Of a stretch of DNA of 64,000 nt, positions 46,657-57,700 are shown one piece after another. The position numbers were made by a program, and so were the translations under genes. This DNA comes from Eucommia ulmoides (Eukaryota > Streptophyta > Magnoliopsida > Garryales > Eucommiaceae). The notes beneath the pieces were generated by a model. It was given only the letters and a program-made list of their open reading frames with translations. It did not search any database and was not told where the DNA came from. Location of the stretch: positions 45,303,147 through 45,367,146 of the forward strand of contig CM028328.1 of assembly GCA_016647705.1 (NCBI GenBank), read 5' to 3'. Each line of letters starts with the position of its first letter. Position 1 is the first letter of the stretch.

Positions 46657-49276
46657 CAATGGGTATGGGTGTGATTTGCGTCGGTAAGTGTGTGTGTGTG
46701 TGTGTTCCTCTGTTGGTTTCAACGTGTATGTTCGGCTGTCGATTATGTGGATACATGTCCGTCGTGTGTGTGTGTGTGTGTTGTTGTGTATGTGTGTGTG
46801 GTAAGTGTGGTTAGTTGGTGATCGTCAGGGGTGGTGGTAATATGAGTTGGTTCAACAGGGTCGGTGGTGGTCCATTGATGGAGACGTCAGCCATGGAGTT
46901 AAGTCGCCAACGAAGTGGGTATGTGTGTGTTTAGTTGTGGGTATGTGATCAGACAGTGTGGGTGTGGGTTTCTATGTGTAATCGTGCGGGTGTGCTGGTC
47001 AAACGTTGACGTGGGTGTATGTTGTGGGTCAGGCTATGTATACATGCTCTGTTTATTACTTTGTGTGTGAGTTTGTGTGTTGTTGTGACAGTGTGTGTGT
47101 GTGTGTGTGTGTTGATCGGTCGGTGGGCGTCGTCAATTTCGTGGGTATGTGTGTATTGTTCGTTCACTGACAGATCGTCGGTGTGTGCACGTTGTCCAGT
47201 GCCGGGGGTATGGGTGCAGTGATCGCCGGAGAGAGAGTGGAAAGTTAGAGAGAGAAAATGTGGTTCGGCTCTGTATGTGTGCATTAGATCGTGGGTTCGG
47301 TAGGGGCTGTGTAGGAGACCGGCAGTGTGTGTTCCGTTCGGATGCGTGGGTGTTCTGTCTTCGTGGGTATGTGGCGTGATCGGAGCAAGGTCGGTCGGCG
47401 GCGAGTCCTAGAACCGGAAGCAGAGGCGAGAAGAAGAAGCGGGGAAAAAAAATTATTTTTACACATACCACCCCAATAGAATCCAAAATTCAATCTCGCG
47501 GTCGGCAAAAAATTCGGAAGAAGTAGAATTTCTAACTCTTTTAATATACGCATTTAATTCTCTCAATGTGACATTTGTGTTATCATTGTCGGTGTATTTA
47601 GCGTTAATTGTTCGCATGAAATATTTTGATTATCTATTTGATTATATGGAATCTATTTGATTATATGCAAAGTATGCTAAGGTGTTTTATGTGGCGTATT
47701 AAATTTAAATGCATGTATTAGAGGGGTTAGAAGTTTACTGAGCGTTGACTCACAACCCTACAGTTCTGGTTGCAGGGTCGGCGGGGACAAAAACGAGATA
47801 AAAGATATTGTATGTGAACTTGTAAAACTTGTATTTATTATTTATTGTTGTAATCGGAGGAAACGATAATTATATTTATCATAGTCATTGTGAAATCTTT
47901 AACTCTTTTAACATATTGAATATGCGGTTTGAATAAAAATTGTTTTAAGGAAACCGATTTAATCAAAAGTTGGAAATTCGATTTTAAACTTATGAGTTCG
48001 GTAATTATTAGTTGCTACTGGATTATAAATTGAAAATATTTTTATAAGGTAAATTATTAAATTATAAGTTTTGTCGCCGTTATATATAAAATTTTCGGAT
48101 TTAAATCAAAATAGATGATCAGTTATTTGGCTGTATCTAAATCGGGATTATTATATTTAATAATTACCGTAGAAAAAATCGCTAACTCAAATTATCGGTA
48201 TTATTATAAAAATTTACTGAAATTGGTAGGTAGAAGATTTGACCAGTCGATTTTGATTATAAATTGATAAATAATATACACCAAATTGGTATATAAATAA
48301 AATTGATTATTATATTTGATAAAGAGATGGATAACAAATTTATTTTGAATATAAATTTTAGAGAAAAGTACAATTTAGACCCTCTAACTATTGACACATT
48401 TCTAAGTGGTCCCTCTAAATTTAAACGTTTCATTTCAAACCCTCTACATATCATAACGTTTCAAATTCGTCCTTCCGTTAGAAAATTAGTTAAAACTGAC
48501 GGAATTTAGGGGCAAAATGGTCTTTTCACATTTTTTAAATTTTTTAATCATTTTTAATTAATTTTTTTTTATCTCTCTCTCTCTCTTCCTCCCCTTCTTC
48601 TTCTCTCTCTCTCCCGCCACCTCCCTCTCCCTCCTTCCCTCTCCTCGCCACTTCCCTCTCCCTCTCCCTCTTCCTCCCCTTTCCTTCTCTGCCTCCCACT
48701 CCACCCCCTGCAACAGGGGGTGGCACCACCCCCCTGAAACAAGAGGCGCAACCACCCCCTGTTGCAGGGGGTGGGGTGGGAGGGAGAGAGGAGAAGGGGA
48801 GGAAGAGGGAGAGGGAGGTGGCGGGAAGAAGGAATGAGGGAGAGGGCGGTGGCGGGAGAGGAAAGGGAGGAAGAGAGAGAGAGATAAAAAAAATTAAAAA
48901 AAAAAAAGAAATTAATTAAAATGATTAAAAAATTTTAAAAATGTGAAAAGACCATTTTGCCCCTAAATTCCGTCAGTTTTAACTAATTTTCTAACGGAAT
49001 GATGAATTTGAAACGTTATGATATGTAGAGGGTTTGAAATGAAACGTTTAAATTTTGAGGGACCACTTAGAAATGTGTCAATAGTTAAAGGGCCTAAATT
49101 GTACTTTTTCCTAAATTTTAATTATCGTTGTCGATATATTTATAAAAGAAATTTGTCGCCGTAGTAAATGAAATTTGTTCAGATTTGCACCTAATAAATT
49201 ATCGGTTTTTCGTTTTGGGTAAAAATTCTCTATAGGAGAAACCGGAGTAGCGGCTCTAGGAAATCGGGCCGTTATA
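46253..49276 (+). repeat. 3' LTR of the large element
   Basis: Begins TGTAAGACTCTG right after the purine tract 'aggaggaagggt' (46241-46252). Ends CCGTTATA before TTCAC. Without the foldback insertion at 48361-49111 it is about 2.26 kb, the same as the 5' LTR without its insertions. GA-rich and GT-rich stretches at 46500-47230 account for the long but meaningless open frames on both strands. Confidence 0.92.
48361..49111. mobile_element. Foldback MITE with 9-bp duplication, MULE-like
   Basis: 751 bp with terminal inverted repeats of about 175 bp. 'gagaaaagtacaatttag' at the left answers the complement of 'ctaaattgtactttttcc' at the right. The 9-bp duplication TAAATTTTA is at 48352-48360 and 49112-49120. 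The 5' LTR shows the empty site near 37405 ('gaatataaattttaaatatc'). The centre is C/T-rich then G/A-rich and forms a second inner inverted repeat around 'ccccctgcaacaggggg' (near 48712). No coding capacity. Confidence 0.93.
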
Positions 49277-49281
49277 TTCAC

Positions 49282-50942
49282 TATTTTACATTTCTTGTCC
49301 AAAAAATTCGAAATTTATCTCATTAGAAAGATGATTTTATGAATATTAATTTGATGTTTTTTGTTAACTTCTCAAACATGGATTTTGATCACAACAGTCT
49401 TTTTTTTGTGGTTGGTTTTGATGTTTTTGGAAATTGTAATTTTCCATAAATACAGACCGTGCATAATATTCAATGGCAGTGGTTTGTAAATACAACATCA
49501 TTAGAGGGCAAATGTTATGGACTATTTTGTAAGAAGTAAAAAATTTATTCTTCTAGGTGAAGGTTCCTTTTATGAGTTGTACATCTCTTGAGAACTATAT
49601 AATAAAATTCCTTTTTTTTAAATTAATATTTAATAGTATAGATTCTTGTGTAAGTAAATATGTTATTTGTGTTGGAAAAAATTTCACATAATTATATAAA
49701 AATAAATTAAATAATAAATAAATTGTTAGACAAAAATAATGTTTGGACTATTTTAAGTCTAATTATTTATATGTAATTTAATTATAGATTGACATATTTT
49801 CATATTTCAATATGTTAGTCTTAGTATGAAAACGAACGTTAAATATTAATTTGTTAAAACCATTAAAATGTGAATAAGAAATTATCATTCAATGTAGTCT
49901 CATTAAGTTAATTGAAGTAAGTAAAATGAATAATCCTACTACGGTTGATGAAAAACACTTAAACCACTTTTATAATCTATTTTTGAATTGTGGACCAGAG
50001 GTCGGATCATGGGTCATGAGTTTGGGTTTGGTTTAGACTTCAAATAGTCTAAACATCATTTTTGTCTAACATAGTCCAACATAAATATCACAGGCAAATT
50101 CAATACCTTTAAATAAATAAAAATATCAACACTTAAATAAATAAAATAAAACATAGAATAGAAAGAAAATACATATCTGGTGGATCGATGCGTATAAATA
50201 TTGTTCTAAGAAAATACATATCTGGTGAATGGTCAATTCTTCTCAAGATACAACGATCCGTGGAGTCAAGGTACAAGCATGATATCCCTATATTGAACCA
50301 ATTGCGAATTCTATTGCCCGTATAAAATCTTATATATATGTAAAATATAACAAAATATTATTTCTCTTTATTTTTATATCTCAATAAAATCATACTCACT
50401 ATTTTACATAATATCATATTTTTTTCTCCATATATTTTCTATATATCTTTATATTTTTTAATTCACACACACCTATATATAGTGTATGAATTATAAGAAT
50501 TATATAACTCTTATTTTAATATTAAGTACTTATAATAATAAAGTTAATAAAAAACACTAATTATACACATATAAATATTATAATAATAAATTATAATAGA
50601 ATTTATAAAATTATTTTAATAATTTTAGTAATTTAATTACAATAAAAATGTTTGATAACTGTATAATTATGACACACAAAAATATTATCATTATAAACAA
50701 TAATTTTATTAAATAAAATAATATAATTTATGTATAAAATAATAAATAAAATATTTAATTTTAAATTATTTGAATGTGATTTTTTTTGGTTAGTAAGTTG
50801 AAGATTTTTGGTAAAATGAATTCTGTTTTTAAATTAGAAGATTTTTCATTTTTTGTTAAAAAAAAAATAGATTATAGGATTATACTGTCCAGACAAAATT
50901 ATTATTAAAAAAATTAATATTGAATGATAGATGTGTGGATAC
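49282..50942. other. Intergenic, AT-rich, no gene recognised
   Basis: Very AT-rich. The only structure noted is a direct repeat of 'agaaaatacatatctggtg' at about 50163 and 50210. No coding or RNA features are supported. Confidence 0.6.
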
Positions 50943-51179
50943 TAAGGTTATGTTTGGATGAAGGATTTCTAGGGGGGATTTCAATTGGGTAGGGGATTTT
51001 GAAATCCATTTTTAGCAAATCCCTTATTTGGGTAATAGGAGAAGAGATTTAGGAAATCCTTTTTTAGGTGATTGGAGGTATTTAGAAATGAATTTGGGAG
51101 AGGTGGGATTTGAGAAATTCATTCAACCAAAGGATTTGGAAAATCAGTAGAAACCCTTCAGCCCGCTACCAACGTTCGA

Positions 51180-51475
51180 CAACAACCTGTGAGAAGACGA
51201 CCGGATCTGGTGACGACCACCAGTGCTGAAGACGATGAACAGAGCTGACGACCATCTAGGCTGAACGATGACCACCATCGCTGAAGTCGGACGAACGGAT
51301 CTGGCGACGACCACCTGTGCTGAAGACGACGATCGGAGCTAACAACGATCTAGACTGAACGACGACCACCAGATGACGATCTAGGCTTAATGACGACCAC
51401 CATCGCACAGTCGACGAACAAATCTGAACAGCGACGACCTGTGAGCTGAAGACGACGGCGGTTGACGGCAAGAAC
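51180..51475. repeat. GC-rich subterminal repeat of the Harbinger element
   Basis: Several imperfect copies of a segment combining 'gacgaccacc', 'gctgaagacgac' and 'atctaggctgaacgac'. It stands out as GC-rich in AT-rich DNA. Its open frame on the minus strand has no known motif and is not annotated as a gene. Confidence 0.6.
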
Positions 51476-51588
51476 AGGTTTTTGGTCATTTCTTTTCCAT
51501 GTTTCTTGCTCAATTTGGTGTAGATCTGATTGTTTGTTTCAATTTCACCCTAGATCTAGCTTGATTCTTCGTTCATTTGTTCTTTTGC

Positions 51589-51775
51589 TGAATAATGGGT
51601 TCCATTTGTGCATTTTGTGAATAAATTAGGTTCCATTTGTGAATTTTGTGAATAAATTAGGGTTCCATTTGTGCATTTTGTGAATAAATTAGAGTTCAAT
51701 TAGTGCATTTTTGTGAATTTTCTGAATAAATTAGGGTTCAACTATTTGCATATTGTTAATTTTGTGAATAAATTA
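51589..51775. repeat. Tandem repeat of about 36 bp, five units
   Basis: Units follow 'gggttccatttgtgcatttt' then 'gtgaataaatta'. Located in the 5' leader of the transposase gene, inside the Harbinger element. Confidence 0.85.
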
Positions 51776-51918
51776 CAATTTTTTGCTAGATCTATGAAAG
51801 TATGAATTTCTTGGGCATTTTGTGACAAATTCTTGGGCATTTTGTGGTGATTTGTACTATATTTTGTGGATTTCGGTATTTTGTGCTCATTCTCATCAAT
51901 AATTGAATAATTTGTTGT

Positions 51919-51955
<37 letters not shown>

Positions 51956-51968
51956 CTCTACAAGAGTA

Positions 51969-53359
51969 ATGAATCAACAAATCGTGCAAAGAAATCGTAA
52001 ACGCCTAAGAAACGAGGAAGAAGAAGAAGAAATGGATATCATTATGGTTATGCTTGCAATAATTGTGATTCGACTATACTACTTGTGTAAGTACGATATT
52101 ATACCTAGGGTGCCCTCACGTGATTTTCAGTTTGAACGAAGAGCCGTTTTTAGTCGATTATATCAAGGCGATGATGTTGAATGTCTTGATCAACTTCGTG
52201 TTAGCAAACAATGTTTTGGAAAATTATGCCAAATTTTGGAAGATAAATATCAATTGAAACGGATAAAACACGTCCCAATTGAAGAGGCCGTTGCTATGTT
52301 TCTCCATATTCTTGGGCACAACCTAAAATATAGGGTTATACATAACACTTATTATCGTTCCAAATAAACAATACATAGGCAGTTTAACCATGTTCTTCGT
52401 GCTGTGATGAGATTGGCCAAAGATTACTTGAAGTTGCATGACTTTATGCTTAGTGAATCAGAGGCAGCCAAATGGAAATGGTTTCAGGTACTCGGTTATT
52501 ATGTTCTAATAATTAAATTCTTATTTTCTTATATAAGTAGGTTTATATTTTCTTTTCAATACATTTTAGAATTATCTTGGAGTGCTGGATGGTAGCCATA
52601 TTCCTGTAACTGTGCCTATGGAAACACGATCTAGATATCGTAATAGAAAAGGTGGTATTTCAATCAATATGTTAGGCGTGTATAGCCCAGACATGAAATT
52701 TACATACGTGTTGCCTGGATGGGAGGGTTCTGCATCTGATTCTCGAGTTCTGCGTGATGCCATCAATAGACAACATTGTTTACATATTCCGCACGGTAAA
52801 AATAATAATAGATTAAAAATTTAGCAAATTATTGTAACTTCTTCATGTGATGTGATCATTTTTTTATGGTGTAGAAAAGTATTACCTTGTGGATGCCGGG
52901 TATACCAATGGACTAGGATTTTTAGCTCCATATCGAGGCACGCGATACCATCTCAATGAATGGAGTGGTAATACACCACAAAATTATAAAGAATTGTTTA
53001 ATCTTCGACATTCTATTGCTAGGAATGCGATTGAACGATGTTTTGGAATTTTGAAAAAGCGATGGAGTATATTGCGAACGCCTTCTTTTTTTGACATCAA
53101 GACACACGTACGGATAATCAATGCATGTTGTATACTCCACAATTATATAGCAATTGAAACATGTTGCGATTCGATATTACAAGCTGAACATTTGAATTTG
53201 CTTAAGTCGGTTGACGGTGAAATTTCAACGAACCAAGTGGAACAAGAACATAACAATAAAGAACGAATCACATGTGTTCAAATTACTAACGAATGGACTA
53301 CATTTCGTGAGACATTGGCAAAGAATATGTTTGACGATTACCGAGCTAGGCGTAATTGA
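51969..53359 (+). pseudogene. Harbinger-type DDE transposase (one premature stop)
   Basis: Three exons are inferred: 51969-52487, 52570-52795 and 52875-53359, joined by GT-AG introns of 82 and 79 bp. Exon 1 starts at an ATG just after a 35-base poly(T) and encodes a basic/acidic start (RNRKRLRNEEEEEE), then the family's helical region. The catalytic triad is complete: D in LDGSHIPV (52588-52590), D in YLVDAGYTNG (52892-52894) and E in AIERCFGILKKRW (53033-53035). 'FLAPYRGTRYHL' is also typical. The only visible break is a TAA at 52365-52367, in frame within exon 1 after HNTYYRSK; the frame then continues normally. An alternative start is 52032. The enzyme would cut at the TAA-flanked ends in the nucleus, helped by the downstream Myb-like partner. 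Confidence 0.92.
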
Positions 53360-53557
53360 TTGTTTATTATATGTTATGTATTGTGTTTGACTTTATTATG
53401 TCTTCTTATGTATTGTGTTTGACTTTATTATGTCTTACGTATCATTTGTGACTTTGATATGTTTAACATTCGGCTTTCATTTTAATGTATTTATTTATCA
53501 TTTTATATCCTATGTTTATATTTATTTGAAGTTGTTACGAATAGAAATTGAAGAAGA

Positions 53558-54524
53558 ATGGAAGGAACTAGCATGAAAGTTGGGAAAAACAAGCAAAAGA
53601 AAGTAGTTGATGACGAAAAGTTGGGAAATTATTTTCATTGGACTAATGAAATGGAAGGTGCTTTAGCAAATGTTCTAAGAGATGAGAGAAGTATGGGAAA
53701 TAAGGGAGACGGATGATGGAAGACAAGTGCATTCAATTCGGCGTCTTCTATTCTATCAGCTCAATTTGGACAAAATATTACTACAGACAATATAAAAAAT
53801 CGAATAAAAATGTGGAAGAAGTATTATGCGGTAGTGAGTGACATATTGTCTCAAAGTGGATTCAGTTGGAACGATTCAAAGAAAATACTTGATATTGACA
53901 ATGAGTCGGCATGGGTTGAATATGTTAAGGTAATTTTATTTTTTTTTATTTATTTGAAGTCTCCCGCAAATTAATTTTTCACATTGCATGACATATTTTT
54001 TTTCCCTCTACTTGTAGTCTCATAAGGATGCGAAACAATTTCGTTGGAAAGTTATACCTAATTGGGATGATATAGTTGACTTGTGTCCAAAAAAACCGAG
54101 CTACGGGAGAAGGTGCTGAAACTGCATTTGATGTAGATGATATAATGTCTATGGAGGATGCAATTGGTGATGACGACCATGTAGAATCTACTAATCACGG
54201 AACTAACAGTTCTAAACGAAGAAATCGTGAAAATTTAGCATCATCTGCTACATCTCCACCAAAGAAGAGAGGAGGAAAGAAGGATAAGACAGACGATGCG
54301 ATTGTGAGGTTGGCTGATGCTGTAGAATCTTATTTTAAAATAAAGACCTCGACCCCCTCATCGAAGTTTTTGAAGTTCTTACTGCGATTCCAGGGCTTGA
54401 CAAAGAAATCCTTTGTCGTGCATTGAATTTGCTTCAAGAAGATGAGCAGAAATTTGACACACTTAAAAGACTCCCGGACAAGTATAAAAAAATTTACATC
54501 TTAAATTGTTTGCCTAAACAATAG
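53558..54524 (+). pseudogene. Harbinger Myb/SANT-like partner protein (broken)
   Basis: The second Harbinger gene encodes a DNA-binding helper known in this superfamily to bring the transposase to the ends and the nucleus. Exon 1 starts at 53558. The Myb/SANT-like domain contains 'YFHWTNEMEGALANVLRDE', then 'WKTSAFNSASSILSAQFG' and 'IKNRIKMWKKYYAVVSDIL'. An intron (about 53931-54018) separates it from 'KQFRWKVIPNWDDIVDL'. The middle has the typical 'NRATGEGAETAFD', then an acidic and Lys/Arg-rich stretch 'PPKKRGGKKDK' that could be a nuclear signal. The end, 'LNCLPKQ', stops at 54522-54524. Breaks: a TGA at 53714-53716 and a frameshift at the A7 run 54089-54095. A second shift lies between about 54330 and 54350. 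Confidence 0.88.
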
Positions 54525-54537
54525 ATTTATGGGTTAT

Positions 54538-54730
54538 GTTTAATTGTAGACAACTATGTTTAATTTTGGGGACAATATGTCTAATTGTAGACAACTATGT
54601 TTAATTTTGGGGACAATATGTCTAATTGTGGACAACTATGTTTAATTTTAAGGACTATATTTCTTAACTTGTTTTTAAGTTGTTTTTTGGGGACAATATG
54701 TCTAATTGTGGACAACTATGTTCAATTTTG
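54538..54730. repeat. Tandem repeat of about 55 bp after the Myb-like gene
   Basis: About four units containing 'ttgtagacaactatgtttaa' and 'ttttggggacaatatgtct'. It mirrors the tandem repeat near the other end of the element and lies between the last gene and the right terminal repeat. Confidence 0.88.
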
Positions 54731-55187
54731 TTTTTGTGGACAATAGTGTGTAATTTAGATTTGGAAAACCTTTGTGTTGAATTTATTATTTTGAATTAAT
54801 ATTAGCATGCTGTTAAATATTTATATAAGCTTAAAAATCGATAAACATTTAAATTCTGTTTACAAATATTTTATCTATCCAAATAAGGGAATTGTAAATT
54901 ACACGTTCAAATACTTCAGCTCAAACAGTTATCCAAACAAAATATTTGTGAAATGAAGGGATTTCAAAATTCAGGAATTTGAAATCCCTTCATTTCACAA
55001 ATCCCTTGGATTTATCAAATCCCTTACCTAAATGCAACCTAAATTTGTAGATGTGATGTCAACGTAATCTTTATTGGTTTAATTATCTTACATTTATTTT
55101 ATTAATTTAATTTACAATTCTGAGACTTTTGTTGGCCGTACTCCTCAGAAAATCAAATTTAAAAAACAAAAATTAAGATAGCGTTTG

Positions 55188-55735
55188 ATAACCATTTCTG
55201 TTCTCATCCCAACCGTGGGATGATGAAAGAATGGGATGAGAATTATGTTTCTTTCTTGGGAGTAGAATCGCGTTTGGTAACGATAATTTTTTTTTTTGTT
55301 TTGGGAACAGAATCGCGTTTGGTAACGATTTTATCCTAAAATAAAATAAAAAATAAAAAAATTATTGTTTCGAGAATTTATTTTTGTTTTTTGGCTGGAT
55401 GGCGGCGGCGGTAGAAGACGGTGACTAGCCGGCGGTTGTTGGCGGTGCTGGAAGTTGTTGGACGGTGGCCGGCAGCGGTGTCGGAGATGCGCCGACGGTG
55501 GCGGACGGCAAATGAACAGTGACGGTGGTTTTCGGGAATGAGATGGGAATAATGAGAAACAACTTTTTTTTTTTTTATTTCTCATTTCTTAAGAAAAAAG
55601 TGGGCACAATTCTCAAATAGGAATGGAATGGGAACGGGAACAAAAATTACTAAACACTATTTCTGAACAGAAATCCCAAAAATCTGGGAATGGGATGAGA
55701 ATTTCTGGAATGGAAACAGTTACCAAACGGGGCCA
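55188..55735. mobile_element. MITE of the GTTTGGTAAC family
   Basis: Left end 'gcgtttgataaccatttctg' and right end 'cagttaccaaacggggcc' are inverted relatives. The element is the reverse-oriented counterpart of the MITE at 33421-33868; both share 'cgcgtttggtaacgat' internal words. The centre (55390-55510) is a G-rich stretch of 'ggcggcggcggt' type triplets that is open on the minus strand but is not a known protein. Confidence 0.7.
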
Positions 55736-55743
55736 TAGAAGGT

Positions 55744-56755
55744 GACGTTTGGTCAGTTTTTCTACTTTTCTCAATCCAACTAGGTTGGATTGAGAATTCT
55801 ATTTTCTATTGGGAACAGAATTGCGTTTCGTAATGACAATTTTTTTATTTTTTATTTTTTTTTGTACTGGGAATAGAATCACGTTTGGTAACAATATTAT
55901 CCTAAAATTGATTTCATGAACCAACCCTAGAATTGATTCAATCAAATCCTCAAATTCAACCAAAATCCCTAAATTAAGAACCAACCCTAAAATTGATTTC
56001 ATGAAATTCAACCAAACTCCCAAATTCAAGAACCAACCCTAAACAAAAATTGAGAACGAACCCTAAACCAAAATCAAGAACCAAACCCTAAATCGATTTC
56101 GTGATGAAATCGAAATTGAAAAGCGAAATCGATTTCGATTTTGAAATTGAAAATCGAAATGAAAATCGGAATAGATATCAAAAATCGAATTCGTGATGAA
56201 ATCGAAATCGAAAATCGATTTCGTGATGAAATCTAAACCAAATCGAAATCGAAATAGAAATCAAGAGTGAAATCGAAATCAAACCCTAAACCAAATTCAG
56301 TAATCGAAATCAAGAACGAAATCGATGTCAGACAAATTGAAGACGACGACGAACAGATCGAAGAGGAGATGGACGGCGAAGACGAGTTTGAAATCGATGT
56401 CCGTTAGATCAAAGACGATGGCGATGCAAAGTACGAGGAAGATGACGGCTACGGGTACGAGAGGAGGGAGGAACGATTGCGAAGATGAGGAGAGGAGGAG
56501 GTGAGGATGGCGAAGACGATTGCAAGGAGAGGAGGAGAACGACAAGCTGGTGGTGGACGGCGAACGTGGAGGAGTTCGGCGAAGACGAAGAAGACGCTAG
56601 AAATGGGAGAGAGAAAAATGAAAAATAAAACTCTTTGTTTTAAGTTTAACAAAAGTTGAATACAAGACTCATTAACATCTCGAATAATTCTTTTTTTGTT
56701 TCTCATTTTCTTAGATTGAACTGGATTGGTTTAGGTTGAAAACACTAACTAAATC
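55744..56755. mobile_element. Composite MITE-like element with GAAATC repeats
   Basis: Left 'gacgtttggtcagtttttct' and the complement of the right segment near 56695-56755 ('ttggtttaggttgaaaacac') are only partly similar. The left 180 bp shares 'aatcacgtttggtaacaata' with the MITE just before it. The centre has two low-complexity arrays: 'aaccaaccctaaaattgat' near 55918-56050 and a 'gaaatcgaaatcgaaaatcg' array at about 56090-56330. Ends and duplication are not certain. Confidence 0.45.
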
Positions 56756-57219
56756 AGGCAAAATTAGTAGAACTTAGATGATTATTATCCCCAGTTTCTT
56801 TATTATTATATTTTTTTTTTTTTCTACTTCGTGAAGTGCAAGCATTTCAATAGTATCCATTTTGTTTTTTTAAACCCAAGCCTCGTGGAGCACATGATTT
56901 GCGAAATAATTAATGTATATGTATGTTTGTGTGTGTTAGTTTTTTTAATTTCTCTAATTTAGTCTAGCGAAATTGGGACTCATGACAAGCTTGAGCACAT
57001 GAACTCTGGCCAATATGAAAGGAAAATTATTGGTTTTTCCCTCTTGTTTTTTTTTTTTTTTAAATAAAATAAAAATTAGTCTGTTGAGGATAACTTGTTC
57101 AACAATTTTACTTTTTCATTACATTTACAATTGTATCTCAAATTTTTATAAACTAATTTATAATTTATTTATTTTTTTTATTTTTTTATTTATAATAGAG
57201 TTGAATGTAACTTGATGGA
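56756..57219. other. Intergenic, AT-rich, no gene recognised
   Basis: Contains poly(T) runs (56813-56823, 57047-57060). No gene or repeat signal beyond low complexity is seen. Confidence 0.55.
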
Positions 57220-57700
57220 AGATATTTTGGAAAGTCTTGGCTACAACTACACATAAGAAGTGAAATCACAAAACAAAACTAAAAGCTCAAAATCCAAACA
57301 AAACTTCGAGGGGCCCGTGGATAAAACCTGGGATCCCATGAGATAGCTTGGTCTTAGGATCACCAGAGATCGAGCTATCCCCAGCTTGGGCCTTGATCCA
57401 TTGATCAGGATCTATCCCTGAATCTTACCTTATAAAGAAAGAGGATTGGATGACTTGTTCAACAAGTATAAATCCCTCGATCTTTTGATTGTCATGAGGA
57501 TAAGAGAGACTACTCAAGCTCACGAGGGAAGGATTGTAAATCAAGTTTCCACACGCCTATAAATACAAAGGGTTATTGTCAGGCTATGGTACACATAATT
57601 TTACTAGGGAAATTCTTTCAAATTACTTTCGGACTTCCTAATCTCTACTAATTCTCATACCAAAGGTGTCACATCAACATGGCTCAAATGGTGACTTTGT
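57220..57700 (+). repeat. LTR-like fragment
   Basis: 'cctataaatacaaagggtta' near 57557 looks like a TATA region. It is followed by 'caggctatggtacacataat' and a pyrimidine-rich end, similar in layout to 62860-62960. This is the common form of a short gypsy LTR. I could not fix both ends or a duplication, so it is listed as a fragment. Confidence 0.45.

Larger units (their letters stand above)
33186..49276 (+). mobile_element. Large LTR retrotransposon without gag-pol, heavily nested
   Basis: The LTRs begin TATAAGACCCTG / TGTAAGACTCTG and end CTGTTACA / CCGTTATA. The outer ends both show a G-to-A or C-to-T change from TG..CA. Perfect duplication TTCAC at 33181-33185 and 49277-49281. A tRNA-Met primer site and a purine tract (46241-46252) are in the expected places. 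Net of nested insertions the LTRs are about 2.25 kb and the interior about 3.5 kb. I found no RT, integrase or protease motif, so it is a LARD-like derivative of a gypsy (possibly Del/Tekay-like) element. Confidence 0.9.
50946..55039 (+). mobile_element. PIF/Harbinger DNA transposon
   Basis: The ends are imperfect inverted repeats: GGTTATGTTTGGATGAAGG at the left, and the complement of CCTTACCTAAATGCAACC at the right. The duplication TAA is at 50943-50945 and 55040-55042. PIF/Harbinger elements are defined by a 3-bp TWA duplication and two genes, a DDE transposase and a Myb/SANT-like protein. Both are present, on the plus strand. The 4.1 kb length is normal for the family. Tandem repeats lie near each end (51589-51775 and 54538-54730). 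The element is probably recent but no longer autonomous because of stops in both genes. Confidence 0.95.

Noticed and set aside
46441-47553. Many open frames of 60-120 codons on both strands
   Set aside because: They come from GT-, CT- and GA-rich LTR sequence. The 5' LTR copy has different frames and no shared protein.
48544-48755. Arg/Glu/Gly-rich open frames on the minus strand
   Set aside because: They are low-complexity translation of the purine-rich centre of the foldback MITE.
55331-55585. Pro/Ser/His-rich open frame on the minus strand
   Set aside because: It is the G-rich triplet centre of a MITE and has no counterpart as a protein.
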